From NCBI GenBank assembly GCA_900104495.1, contig FMXS01000005.1:62001-126000 (forward strand): a DNA stretch of 64,000 nt, in the 5' to 3' direction. Below, in pieces: positions 16,478 to 25,243 of the stretch (position 1 is its first letter; each line of letters opens with the position of its first letter). Position numbers and translations under genes: made by a program. The notes below the pieces were generated by a model. The model was not told the DNA's origin, searched no databases, and saw only the letters and a list, made by a program, of their open reading frames with translations. The stretch is from Ruminococcaceae bacterium FB2012. Its GTDB lineage: Bacteria; Bacillota; Clostridia; Oscillospirales; Ruminococcaceae.

Positions 16478-18028
16478 ATGAAAAAAGCATTATCAATGAC
16501 ATTGGCAATTATCCTTGCGGCGGCTATGACAGCCTGCGGCAGCACCTCGGACAGCTCGTCCAAGGGTTCGGCTGACACGGTCTCATCCGTGAGTGAAAGC
16601 TCTGTATCAGAAGCGGAGAGCGCAGCTGAAAGCTCTGCCGCGGAAGCGGAAAGCACCGCTTCAAGCGAGGAACAGCAGGACGGTACAGAAAGCAAAAGCG
16701 ACAAGCCCGGCGATCCTCCGGACGGCAAGGGCGGAGGCGATAAGCCTGACGGCGCTCCTCCCGACGGACAGGGCGGAGGCCCCGGCGGCGGAGGTCCCGG
16801 CGGGAACAGCAGCGAGGTCGTTTACGGCGGAGCCACGGAGATAACCTCTGCCGAAACTCAGGACGGACAGACCTACGCATCGTCCGAATCAGATCAGAGC
16901 GCTCTGATGATAAGCACTTCCGATGATGTGACGATCACAAATGCCACGGTCACCAAGTCGGGAGATTCCGACGGCGGGGACAACTGCAATTTCTACGGTC
17001 AGAATGCGGCGGTGCTGGTCAAGGACGGTTCCACCACCACGATCACGGGAGCGACTATCACCTCTGACGCTTCGGGCGCCAACGGCGTGTTCAGCTACGG
17101 CGGCAACGGCGGACAGAACGGCGCTTCGGGTGACGGCACCACGGTCATCATCAAGGACTCGACTATCACCACCACGGGCAGCGGCTCCGGCGGCATAATG
17201 ACAACCGGCGGCGGCATCACCAAGGCGTATAACCTCACCGTCACTACAAGCGGACAGTCTTCGGCGCCCATACGCACCGACAGAGGCGGCGGAACGGTCA
17301 CGGTTGACGGCGGCACATACACATCCAACGGCCTCGGCTCTCCCGTTATCTACTCCACCGCTGATATAACCGTCGAGAACGCGACTCTTGTTTCAAATCT
17401 CTCCGAGGGCGTCTGCATCGAGGGACTCAATTCCATAACCCTCAATAACTGCGATATGACCGCCAATAACACGGGTCTAAACGGCAATGCCACCTTCAAC
17501 GACACCATAATGATCTATCAGTCCATGTCGGGCGACGCGGACAGCGGAACTTCCTCCTTCACAATGACGGGCGGCTCGCTGACAAGCAGGAACGGTCACG
17601 TCTTCCACGTTACGAATACAAATGCGATCATCACTCTGAACGGCGTGAAGATCACCAACGAGGACAGCGATAATGTGCTGATCTCTGTCTGCGACGACGG
17701 CTGGAACGGAGGCTCAAACACCGCAACGCTGAACGCATCCGGGCAGACCCTCGAAGGCGCGGTGCTGGTGGGCGATAACTCCAAGCTGACGCTGAACCTC
17801 TCGGACGGCTCCACGCTCAACGGCTATGTGAGCGGCAGCATCACCAATGCCAAGGGCGACACAGTTTCCACGGATGTCGGAACAGTCTCCGTAACGCTCG
17901 ACAGCTCCAGCACCTGGACGCTCACGGGCGACAGCTACATCACCGAATTCAACGGCGATGCATCGAATGTTATCTCAAACGGCTACACTCTCTACGTCAA
18001 CGGCACGGCGCTGACGGGTACAAAGTGA
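16478..18028 (+). CDS. Surface lipoprotein with right-handed beta-helix domain
   Basis: 516 residues. The start at 16478 follows AAAGGAGGT. The lipobox is AMTA-Cys20. A Ser/Glu linker and a Gly/Pro/Asp-rich stretch (DGKGGGDKPDGAPPDGQ and similar, residues ~75-110) lead to about 400 residues of regular Thr/Ser/Gly/Asn-rich beta-helix turns (DVTITNATVTKSGDSDG, TTTITGATITSDASGANG, TVTVDGGTYTSNG). Such proteins are common on gut Firmicutes and often bind or cut polysaccharides (polysaccharide lyase-like folds). No catalytic residues can be named here, so binding or a structural role is equally possible. It is monocistronic. A weak -10 (TATGAT) lies near 16438. Confidence 0.8.
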   Translation: MKKALSMTLAIILAAAMTACGSTSDSSSKGSADTVSSVSESSVSEAESAAESSAAEAESTASSEEQQDGTESKSDKPGDPPDGKGGGDKPDGAPPDGQGGGPGGGGPGGNSSEVVYGGATEITSAETQDGQTYASSESDQSALMISTSDDVTITNATVTKSGDSDGGDNCNFYGQNAAVLVKDGSTTTITGATITSDASGANGVFSYGGNGGQNGASGDGTTVIIKDSTITTTGSGSGGIMTTGGGITKAYNLTVTTSGQSSAPIRTDRGGGTVTVDGGTYTSNGLGSPVIYSTADITVENATLVSNLSEGVCIEGLNSITLNNCDMTANNTGLNGNATFNDTIMIYQSMSGDADSGTSSFTMTGGSLTSRNGHVFHVTNTNAIITLNGVKITNEDSDNVLISVCDDGWNGGSNTATLNASGQTLEGAVLVGDNSKLTLNLSDGSTLNGYVSGSITNAKGDTVSTDVGTVSVTLDSSSTWTLTGDSYITEFNGDASNVISNGYTLYVNGTALTGTK

Positions 18029-18063
18029 TACAAGACGAACAAAACGGATAAGCAGATACCAAC

Positions 18064-18093
18064 GCCCGGGGCTGAAATGAGCCCCGGGCATTT
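18064..18093 (+). terminator. Intrinsic terminator of the beta-helix lipoprotein gene
   Basis: GCCCGGGGC and GCCCCGGGC form a perfect nine-pair stem with an eight-base loop; only a short ATTTGACATTT follows, so the U-tract is weak. Confidence 0.65.
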
Positions 18094-18134
18094 GACATTT
18101 GCCTGTAAGAATTTGATTTTTTCCTGTTTTGCTA

Positions 18135-18163
18135 TTGATTTATGGTAAAAAGTTTGATATAAT
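18135..18163 (+). promoter_or_regulatory. Promoter of the dCache-GGDEF gene
   Basis: TTGATT (18135-18140), 17 bases, TATAAT (18158-18163). The start point is about 30 bases before the ATG at 18200. Confidence 0.7.
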
Positions 18164-18199
18164 TATCCTATGTTATCCGTATCCGAACGGGGTGATAAG

Positions 18200-19903
18200 A
18201 TGAGATCAATAAAGACTAAAATAACATTTCTGACCGTGGGCGCGATAGTAGTTGCTATCACGATAGCGACGGTGTTCGGCATAAGCTCTATCAGAGACCT
18301 CGGCAACAGCAACTCCGAAAAGATGCTTTCGATGCTGTGCGAGACCGGTGAGAAAAACCTTGAACGTTATTTCGAGAGCATGGAGCAGTCGGTGGCTATG
18401 GTTTCATCCTTTGCAGAAGCTGATCTTGACACTATCGACTTGTCCCGTCTCAGAGATCACGTTGACCGCACAAAAAATCTTTTCAACAAGATCGCCGAGA
18501 ACACCAACGGCGTTCTCACCTATTATTACAGGATAGACCCCGAAGTAAGCAAGGACGTTGAGGGCTTCTGGTACATAGATGTTGACGGAAAGGGCTTCGC
18601 TCAGCACAAGGTCACGGATATAACTCAGTATGATACTACCGACTCCTCTCAGCTCGTGTGGTATACCGTCCCGAAGAATCTGGGCAAGTCTGTCTGGCTG
18701 TCGCCTTATGTAACGGACAACCTTGATGTCCTCGTGCTTTCCTACAACGTCCCCGTTTATAAGGATAAGACCTTTGTGGGGGTAGTAGGCATAGAACTGG
18801 ACTATACGACCATGGCAGATCAGGTGAATAATATCAAGCTGTTTGACAACGGCTATGCCTTCATCAATGATGACAAGGGAAATATCATCTATCATCCGCG
18901 CATTGACGTTTCAAAGCTCACCGACGAGAACAAGCCCAAGGTCCCCGAGGGCTTGCTGGGCGACAAGACCAACGTAAGATATACTTTTGAAGGCGTGGAA
19001 AAGCTCGGTGCCTGGAAGAAGCTGAGCAACGGCATGAGGCTGAACGTCACGGTGCCGGTCTCGGAGATCACCGGCAACTGGAGATCCCTTATCAATAAGA
19101 TAATTATCGTGGCAGGAGTGCTTCTGGGACTGGCGGTGCTGTTTACAATGCGCTTTGCCGAGCAGATCACAAAGCCCCTTCGCAGACTTACCGAGGCAGC
19201 CAAGCAGGTGGATGAGGGGAATTATGATGTGGAACTGGATCATCAGGGAAGCGACGAGGTGGCGGTGCTGTCCCATACCTTCAAGCAGCTTATTGCGCAT
19301 CAGAAGGAATACATAAACGAGCTGAACGATCTCAACCGTAAGCTGAAGGACGATAATCTCACTCTTGAAGCCGCTACCATCAGGGATTCCCTCACGGGAG
19401 TCAAGAACCGTTTTGCGCTGCGCCGGGACTATGAAAAGTATGTGGGCCGGGATGTTCATATCATGATGCTGGATATCGACGACTTCAAAAGAGTCAACGA
19501 TACTTACGGCCATTCCATAGGCGACTATCTGCTGAAAAAGACAGGCGATACCTTGACGGATCTGTTCGGCGCCGAGCACAGCTACCGCTACGGCGGCGAC
19601 GAGTTCGTGGTCATTTATCCCGACATCAGCGAGGAGGACTTCACCCGTCTGGTGGGCGATATGGGAGAACGTTTGGAGGAGATCTACCTTGAGGATAAAA
19701 AACTCCCCGTGTATTTCTCTGCGGGATATGTTTTCGGCAAGGATCTCCTGCATGATGACCTTAGGCTGATGATCCGTCAGGCGGATGAGCTGCTTTATAA
19801 GGCCAAGGGCTCTGGCAAAAGCACATTCTTCGGTGAAAAATATGACAGGGATGCTGCTCTGAGCATAAAGAAGAAGACCGAAGAAGCCTTCCGTCACGGA
19901 TAA
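18200..19903 (+). CDS. Membrane diguanylate cyclase (dCache-HAMP-GGDEF)
   Basis: 567 residues; the start at 18200 follows GGGGTGAT. Order: membrane helix (~10-30), extracellular dCache sensor (~35-285; GFWYIDVDGKGF, YVTDNLDVLVLSYNVPVYKD, GVVGIELDYTTM), second helix (~300-318), HAMP (KPLRRLTEAAKQVDEGNYDV), coiled coil, GGDEF domain (DSLTGVKNRFAL; active-site loop GGDEF at 465-469). The enzyme makes cyclic di-GMP from two GTP. The RxxD product-inhibition site five residues before GGDEF is not seen, so feedback inhibition may be missing. Ligand unknown; dCache domains often bind amino acids or organic acids. It precedes two further c-di-GMP genes on the same strand, each with its own promoter. 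Confidence 0.92.
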   Translation: MRSIKTKITFLTVGAIVVAITIATVFGISSIRDLGNSNSEKMLSMLCETGEKNLERYFESMEQSVAMVSSFAEADLDTIDLSRLRDHVDRTKNLFNKIAENTNGVLTYYYRIDPEVSKDVEGFWYIDVDGKGFAQHKVTDITQYDTTDSSQLVWYTVPKNLGKSVWLSPYVTDNLDVLVLSYNVPVYKDKTFVGVVGIELDYTTMADQVNNIKLFDNGYAFINDDKGNIIYHPRIDVSKLTDENKPKVPEGLLGDKTNVRYTFEGVEKLGAWKKLSNGMRLNVTVPVSEITGNWRSLINKIIIVAGVLLGLAVLFTMRFAEQITKPLRRLTEAAKQVDEGNYDVELDHQGSDEVAVLSHTFKQLIAHQKEYINELNDLNRKLKDDNLTLEAATIRDSLTGVKNRFALRRDYEKYVGRDVHIMMLDIDDFKRVNDTYGHSIGDYLLKKTGDTLTDLFGAEHSYRYGGDEFVVIYPDISEEDFTRLVGDMGERLEEIYLEDKKLPVYFSAGYVFGKDLLHDDLRLMIRQADELLYKAKGSGKSTFFGEKYDRDAALSIKKKTEEAFRHG

Positions 19904-19920
19904 AAAAGTTTACAAGAATA

Positions 19921-20018
19921 CCGCCCGGGACTCACGGTGAGCCTCGGGCGGCAAGCGTTATGACCCGGTTTTCCCCCCTTCCGGCGCTGTTTCGGCGCCC
20001 GGGACGGGGATGTTTTTT
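19921..20018 (+). terminator. Two consecutive GC-rich hairpins after the dCache-GGDEF gene
   Basis: The first (19921-19951) pairs CCGCCCGGGACTCA with TGAGCCTCGGGCGG and has no T-run. The second (19973-20012) pairs CCCC and GGCGC with GCGCC and GGGG and is followed by TTTTTTGCTGTTTTT. The second is the likely terminator. Confidence 0.65.
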
Positions 20019-20187
20019 GCTGTTTTTATACAGTTTATTTTTCTGAGTCCGGACATTTATGAGAAAATCGGAGAAATTCGCGGTAAAACCGCTTTTTCTC
20101 TTGCATTTGCCAGTAGAAAGGTATATTATTTGATATGGTGTAATGTTTGAAAAAGGGAAAACGGTTTCTACGAAGAAAGGAACAAAA

Positions 20188-22242
20188 ATGAGCAAATTCA
20201 GAAAAATGACGCATTTTTTCACTGCCCGCAGAACAGCTCCCAAGTATCTGATAATTGTTCCCAGCCTGTTGTTTATCATCAATATCGTTCTGACGTCTTT
20301 AGCCGCCCGCTCCGGACTGATAATCTATATCGCGGGCAAAGAACTGCCGGTTTCGTCCTTTGCCGGGGTGCTGTCAGCCCTCGGAAATATCTGCCTCGTC
20401 TTTTTGGTGCTGTTTTACAAAAAGCGGGGATTCATCACATCCGTAGTGCTTTTGACGGTCCAGTTCCCGATATATGTTGCCGGGCTGATCACCAGCCACA
20501 ACCTTACCTCACTGCCGGGATTCTTCTCCGCGGTATTTACTACTGTAATGCTGGTGATAATCTACCTTAACCATACCAGGATCGAAAGGGAACAGCAGAG
20601 GATGCAGAAGCTTTTCGTGCAGACCTCCACCGCTATGGTAAACGCCATTGATGCCAAGGATACCTACACTCACGGACATTCCTCCCGCGTGGCGGAGTAT
20701 TCGAGAAAGCTGGCGGAAATGGCCGGCAAGTCCTCCGACGAGTGCGACGCGATCTACTATACCGCTCTTCTCCACGATGTGGGAAAGATCGGCATTCCCG
20801 GAAGCGTTATCAATAAGCCCGGAAAGCTCACCGGCGAGGAGTACGAGCTTGTAAAACAGCATCCCGCTATGGGTGCGCAGATACTTGAAAACATCACGGA
20901 ATATCCCTTTCTCAGCATAGCCGCGCACTATCATCACGAGCGCTACGACGGCAAGGGCTATCCCGAAGGCCTGAAGGGCGAGGAGATCCCGGAGATCGCC
21001 AGGATAGTTTCCGTCGCCGACGCCTACGACGCCATGACCTCCAAGCGAAGCTACCGTGACCTTATCCCCCAGGACAAGGTCCGCGAGGAGATACTCGAAG
21101 GCGTGGGCACTCAGTTCGACCCCGTTTACGCAAGGCTGATGCTTCATCTGATAGATGTAGATACCGAATACAAAATGAAGGAAAGGGAAGAGTCCTGCGC
21201 TCTCGGCGAGGATAACAGCCTCACCTCCGACGGGCACAGAAGCTCCGTTGCCCGGGGCATACTGCTGACTCCCTATATGACCACCGTGAGCCTTTGGGTC
21301 ACTTCCGACGACGAGGCCTCCGGCATAGCTCCGTCACCGTCGATGATACTCTTCGACGCCCTGGACGGCGCCGTCCACACCGACGAGATCACCGCAAAGG
21401 ACAGGCTCTATTTTGAGTACGGCGAGGTGTGGTTCGACGGAAGGACCGTCACCGGCGGAGCAAGAAAAATACAGACAAAGATCGTCACCGAAAGCTCCGA
21501 CACGATAAAGCGAAAGGGCGAGTACAGGATAAGCGCGGTAAGGATAGGCGACCACGCGCTGATAAGGATAATCGGCAGCGACAGGACCGTCGAGGTCACC
21601 GTGGCCCTCCCCGACAGCACAAGGTTTATGTATATCGGCCTGACGGGCGAGCATTGCCGTATCAGCGACCTTTATACCGCCAAGGCGGAGAAGGAATGTC
21701 CTCCCGATTTCATCCCGAGGATAGCCGATCCGGTCAGCTATATAAGCGGCGCTCCCGTGGGCGACATCCCGAATCTGCAGATAGACGGCTACCGCACCGC
21801 CCATTCCGAAGGGATACCCATAAGGGACGGGCTTAAAATATCCTTCCATGTTAAGAGCCTGCCTACCGCAAGACTGGTTTGGCACTGCCCCTTCATTGAC
21901 CTTTTCACATCCGACGACGGAAAGGTGAACGGCGAAGGCTACCGCGACATAGCCTTTATGCGCTTCGACGGCGAGTTCTGGGAGTGCGATCCTTCCTGCT
22001 CCGCCAAGCTGAACGTCACCGAGACCGACGAATTCAAGGGATGGGATGCCTGGAAGGAATTCAATCGGAACGGCTACGACGCAACGGTGACGGTCAGAAC
22101 GGAGAAAAACAAGATCACGGTCATCACCGAGAACGCCGGTATCTCCATAAGGAACACGGCAGTCCTGGGGGACACGGGGAAGAAGATCTTTGCCTCCGTG
22201 ACCGGTGACCAGGTGGCAATAACGGATATACGCATCGGGTGA
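20188..22242 (+). CDS. Membrane HD-GYP phosphodiesterase with C-terminal beta-rich duplication
   Basis: 684 residues from the ATG at 20188 (GAAAGGA upstream). Four membrane helices lie in the first ~130 residues. The HD-GYP domain (~145-330) has HGHSSRVAEYSRKLA, HD at 196-197 (HDVGKIGIP) and HHERYDGKGYP near 250-258, so all metal ligands appear intact; it should degrade cyclic di-GMP or a related nucleotide. The last ~330 residues are unusual: two similar beta-rich units, one ending TRFMYIGLTGEHCRISDLY, the other GKKIFASVTGDQVAITDIRI, which resemble concanavalin-like folds. With four helices this part should be cytosolic. I know of no standard HD-GYP protein with this tail. Confidence 0.87.
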   Translation: MSKFRKMTHFFTARRTAPKYLIIVPSLLFIINIVLTSLAARSGLIIYIAGKELPVSSFAGVLSALGNICLVFLVLFYKKRGFITSVVLLTVQFPIYVAGLITSHNLTSLPGFFSAVFTTVMLVIIYLNHTRIEREQQRMQKLFVQTSTAMVNAIDAKDTYTHGHSSRVAEYSRKLAEMAGKSSDECDAIYYTALLHDVGKIGIPGSVINKPGKLTGEEYELVKQHPAMGAQILENITEYPFLSIAAHYHHERYDGKGYPEGLKGEEIPEIARIVSVADAYDAMTSKRSYRDLIPQDKVREEILEGVGTQFDPVYARLMLHLIDVDTEYKMKEREESCALGEDNSLTSDGHRSSVARGILLTPYMTTVSLWVTSDDEASGIAPSPSMILFDALDGAVHTDEITAKDRLYFEYGEVWFDGRTVTGGARKIQTKIVTESSDTIKRKGEYRISAVRIGDHALIRIIGSDRTVEVTVALPDSTRFMYIGLTGEHCRISDLYTAKAEKECPPDFIPRIADPVSYISGAPVGDIPNLQIDGYRTAHSEGIPIRDGLKISFHVKSLPTARLVWHCPFIDLFTSDDGKVNGEGYRDIAFMRFDGEFWECDPSCSAKLNVTETDEFKGWDAWKEFNRNGYDATVTVRTEKNKITVITENAGISIRNTAVLGDTGKKIFASVTGDQVAITDIRIG

Positions 22243-22268
22243 GTCCCGGCGCAATACGGAACACGGAT

Positions 22269-22306
22269 GCCCTTCGGCAGTGCAGAACGCCGCCGAAGGG
22301 CTTTTT
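22269..22306 (+). terminator. Intrinsic terminator of the HD-GYP gene
   Basis: GCCCTTCGGC pairs with GCCGAAGGGC, 13-base loop, then TTTTTG. Confidence 0.87.
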
Positions 22307-22317
22307 GCGTCCCGCTG

Positions 22318-22373
22318 TTGACAGATCGGGGAGGGAATGCTATAATAGCTAATAAGATTAGCCGTTCGGCTAA
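22318..22373 (+). promoter_or_regulatory. Consensus promoter with TetR-type palindromic operator
   Basis: TTGACA (22318-22323), 17 bases, TATAAT (22341-22346). Twelve bases on, at the expected transcription start, lies the perfect palindrome TTAGCCGTTCGGCTAA (22358-22373), of the length TetR-family dimers bind. It overlaps the start point, so it would repress the TetR gene that follows. Confidence 0.75.
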
Positions 22374-22386
22374 AAGGAGGAGCTGT

Positions 22387-22575
22387 ATGAAAGCGGGACT
22401 GAACAGAGAAAAGATAATCGAAGCGGCGGCCAAGCTGGCGGACGAAAAGGGCACAGCCGATCTGACTTTGAGCGGGCTTGCCTCGGCGCTGGGGATAAAG
22501 CCTCCGTCCCTGTATAAGCATTTCGGCGGAGGGCTCGAGGAGCTTAACAGAGAACTGATGCTTTACGGCTGTTAA
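22387..22575 (+). pseudogene. TetR-family regulator, truncated after the DNA-binding domain
   Basis: 62 residues from an ATG with AAAAGGAGGAG upstream. They form a complete TetR N-terminal domain: NREKIIEAAAKLADEKGTADLTLSGLASALGIKPPSLYKHFGG, helix-turn-helix included. TetR proteins normally continue for another ~130 residues that form the ligand pocket and dimer interface; here the frame stops with ELMLYGC. A following membrane-protein frame begins 11 bases later. A deletion that fused the two genes would explain this. Without the dimer domain the fragment probably cannot repress well, although promoter and operator are intact. Confidence 0.75.
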
Positions 22576-22586
22576 AGGACCTGCCT

Positions 22587-22913
22587 GTGTTCACAGCCTC
22601 CGCGCTGACGGTGATCCTGCTGATGAAGATACTGTTCTCCTCGGCTCGCGGAGAGATAAACACCCCGTCGAATCTGAAGCGCTTCAATATCAGCATGACC
22701 GCGCTGGCAGTATCCTCGCTGTGCTTCAACCTTCTGGGGCTTATTGAGGTGGATATGATAAACGGGCATTTCAGCGGGATATACGGCAAGGTCACTTATA
22801 CTCTCGGCATACGGGCGCTGTGCGAGCCGATGCTGTATGTGCTGATACTTTGGTTCGTCAAGACCTTTTTCAGCATGGCGGGCGCAAGTCAAAACCCTTC
22901 CCCCGAAGACTGA
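22587..22913 (+). CDS. Small membrane protein, probably the 3' part of a larger gene
   Basis: 108 residues with three hydrophobic segments (ALTVILLMKILF, MTALAVSSLCFNLLGLI, ALCEPMLYVLILWFVKTFF). It starts with GTG, with AAAGGA seven bases upstream, directly after the truncated TetR. The frame is open from 22548, 39 bases before the start. Either it is a small gene in its own right, co-transcribed with the TetR fragment, or the surviving C-terminal end of a membrane protein whose start was lost in the same deletion. I do not recognise the family. Confidence 0.55.
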   Translation: MFTASALTVILLMKILFSSARGEINTPSNLKRFNISMTALAVSSLCFNLLGLIEVDMINGHFSGIYGKVTYTLGIRALCEPMLYVLILWFVKTFFSMAGASQNPSPED

Positions 22914-22947
22914 TCTCCAAATTTGTGTATAAAATGTGTAAAAGGTA

Positions 22948-22976
22948 TTGCATTTTCGTTAGGAATATGGTATAAT
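22948..22976 (+). promoter_or_regulatory. Promoter of the SBP-GGDEF-EAL gene
   Basis: TTGCAT (22948-22953), 17 bases, TATAAT (22971-22976), about 50 bases before the ATG at 23030. Confidence 0.65.
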
Positions 22977-23029
22977 TATACAGTAAAGTACAAACGGAAC
23001 TGAAACACCGTGGGGGGGAGGTGTTGTCA

Positions 23030-25234
23030 ATGGGAAGAAAACGCGCAATAAGGCGCTTGGCGCGCTTTGCGGCATTTCTGACGCTGCTGGCGGCGTGGAC
23101 CTTTGCCGCTCTGCCCGTGTCGGCGGAGGATCCCTCCGGGGAGCTCACCGTGGGCGTCCCTGCGGACCGCTGTCCCGTCTTTTACATGGATGAAGACACG
23201 GGGGAGGTCATCGGCATCGGCACCGACCTGATGCGCATTGCCGCCGAAAAGGCGGGCTTCAGCGTGACCTTTCAGCCTATCGGCGAGGAAACCGTCAAAG
23301 AAGCGCTGGACAACAGCTTCTACGACTTCGTGATGCCCTTAGGCAGCGCCGTGGCAAGCTCCTACGGCGAAGCCACCGTGGTCTCGGACAATCTTTTCCA
23401 GACGCCCTTCACTCTCGTTGCCCTCAGCGGGCAGAAGCTACCTCCGCTGGAAAATCTCCGTGTGGGGATGCTCCGCTCCCTTGCGGGAGGCGCGGAAACG
23501 GTAAAACAGCTTTATCCCGGAGTCAACATCACCCTCTTTGAAAGCATGGACGAGAGCGTTAAAGCCCTCCGTGACGATAAGGTGGATGCTCTGCTTCACA
23601 ACTCCTACGTCTGGAGCTATGTGCTTCAAAAGCCTTCCTATTCCGACCTGTCCGTGCAGCCTTCGGCAATGTTCTCCATGGATTTCCGCGCCGGCACGCT
23701 GGACACTCCACAGGGCCGTGAGAAAATCCGACGGCTGAACGAGGGCATCGCCGCTTTGACCGATACCCAGCGTCAGGCGATAATACTGGACTACACCTCA
23801 AGACGGCTCTATCACAGCACCTTCTCCGACTTCCTTTACGAAAGATGGCCCTTTATGGTCCTCGGAGCGCTGCTGCTGATCTCCTTTGCGGTTATTCTTT
23901 ATCAGAAGCAGAGGGCATTTAAGTTCAAGCAGGAGGAAAAGCTCCGTCAGCTTATCGATCACGACCCCCTCACGGGAGTGCTGAGTCTCAGCGGGTTCCG
24001 CAAACGCGCGGAGGAGCTGCTTCGGCTCCATCCGAATATGCCCTATGTGATCTCTTACAGCAACATCCGCAACTTCAAATATATCAACGACAGATTCGGC
24101 ATGGAGGCGGGCAACGAGCTGCTCCGCTTCTGGGCGGAGAAAACCGGGGCCATACTTACCGACCTTGACGCCTTAGGACGCATCGAAGCCGATCACTTCG
24201 CTGTTCTCCGTCATGTGGAAAACGAGGAACAGATCCACGCGGATACACGGCTGGTCTTCGACCCGGTGAGGAACTTCTTCATAAGCCGCAGCAAGGAGAT
24301 GCGGGTGCAGATCTGTACGGGAGTCTATTCGCTGACCACTGCGGACTTCAAGGACATCAGCATCGACAGGTTCCTGGATTATGCCCGCGTCGCGGAGAAG
24401 CGTCTGCGCGAGACTCATAACGAGGGCTTCGTGTTCTATAACGAGAAGCAGTGGGACCTGGGCAAGCTGGTGGTGGATGTTACGGGACGCCTGCCTTTGG
24501 CAATGAAAACAGGGGAGATACAGGTATGGTATCAGCCCCAGGTGGACCATAGGACCGGTGAGATCATCGGTGCCGAGGCGCTCTGCCGCTGGGACCACGC
24601 CGAACGGGGAATGATGGCTCCCTCGAAGTTCATCACCGCGCTGGAGGAAGCGGGACTTATCTACGACCTGGACTGCTATGTGTGGGAGCGGGCCTGCAAG
24701 GACCTCCGACGCTGGGAACTGGCGGGGAAACCGCAGACCGTATCCGTGAACCTGTCCCGGGCGGACTTTGCCAAGGACGCTGACCTTCCCGGGCATTTCC
24801 GGGATCTGATACAGCGTTACAAACTTTCTCCCGACAGGCTTCATATCGAGATCACCGAGACCGCCTATGTGGAGAATCCCGAGCTTCTGATCGTGACCAC
24901 GAAGAAATTCCGGGAGTACGGTTTCCGGGTGGAAATGGACGATTTCGGCAGCGGTTATTCCTCGCTGAATATGCTGAAGGAAGTACAGGTAGACCGCATA
25001 AAGCTGGACCTTCATTTTCTGACCGAGACCGGGGACGCCGAGAAGGGGCAAATTATCGTGCGTCACATGATACTGATGGCGCAGTCCCTGGGAATGGAGC
25101 TTATCGCCGAGGGTGTGGAGCGCAAAGAGCAGGCGGAGATGCTTTCGGGTCTCGGCTGCACGGAGATGCAGGGCTTTTACTACTACAAGCCCATGCCCGC
25201 CGCGGACTTTGAGCTTCTGAGGGGGATCTTTTGA
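23030..25234 (+). CDS. Periplasmic-binding-type sensor with degenerate GGDEF and intact EAL phosphodiesterase
   Basis: 734 residues. GGGAGGTG lies upstream of the ATG at 23030. Order: signal/anchor helix, extracellular SBP_bac_3-like domain (~40-255; LTVGVPADRCPVFYMDEDTGEVIGIGTDLMR), membrane helix (WPFMVLGALLLISFAVILY, ~270), GGDEF-like domain (DHDPLTGVLSLSGFRKRAEEL) whose active loop reads EADHF instead of GGDEF, then EAL (EAL at 516-518; ITETAY, MDDFGSGYSSLN, AEGVE). All main EAL metal and catalytic residues are present, so the output should be c-di-GMP breakdown; the GGDEF part is probably regulatory. The sensor domain suggests control by an amino acid or other small solute. A repeat block begins within 30 bases of the stop. 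Confidence 0.92.
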   Translation: MGRKRAIRRLARFAAFLTLLAAWTFAALPVSAEDPSGELTVGVPADRCPVFYMDEDTGEVIGIGTDLMRIAAEKAGFSVTFQPIGEETVKEALDNSFYDFVMPLGSAVASSYGEATVVSDNLFQTPFTLVALSGQKLPPLENLRVGMLRSLAGGAETVKQLYPGVNITLFESMDESVKALRDDKVDALLHNSYVWSYVLQKPSYSDLSVQPSAMFSMDFRAGTLDTPQGREKIRRLNEGIAALTDTQRQAIILDYTSRRLYHSTFSDFLYERWPFMVLGALLLISFAVILYQKQRAFKFKQEEKLRQLIDHDPLTGVLSLSGFRKRAEELLRLHPNMPYVISYSNIRNFKYINDRFGMEAGNELLRFWAEKTGAILTDLDALGRIEADHFAVLRHVENEEQIHADTRLVFDPVRNFFISRSKEMRVQICTGVYSLTTADFKDISIDRFLDYARVAEKRLRETHNEGFVFYNEKQWDLGKLVVDVTGRLPLAMKTGEIQVWYQPQVDHRTGEIIGAEALCRWDHAERGMMAPSKFITALEEAGLIYDLDCYVWERACKDLRRWELAGKPQTVSVNLSRADFAKDADLPGHFRDLIQRYKLSPDRLHIEITETAYVENPELLIVTTKKFREYGFRVEMDDFGSGYSSLNMLKEVQVDRIKLDLHFLTETGDAEKGQIIVRHMILMAQSLGMELIAEGVERKEQAEMLSGLGCTEMQGFYYYKPMPAADFELLRGIF

Positions 25235-25243
25235 CAATGCACA

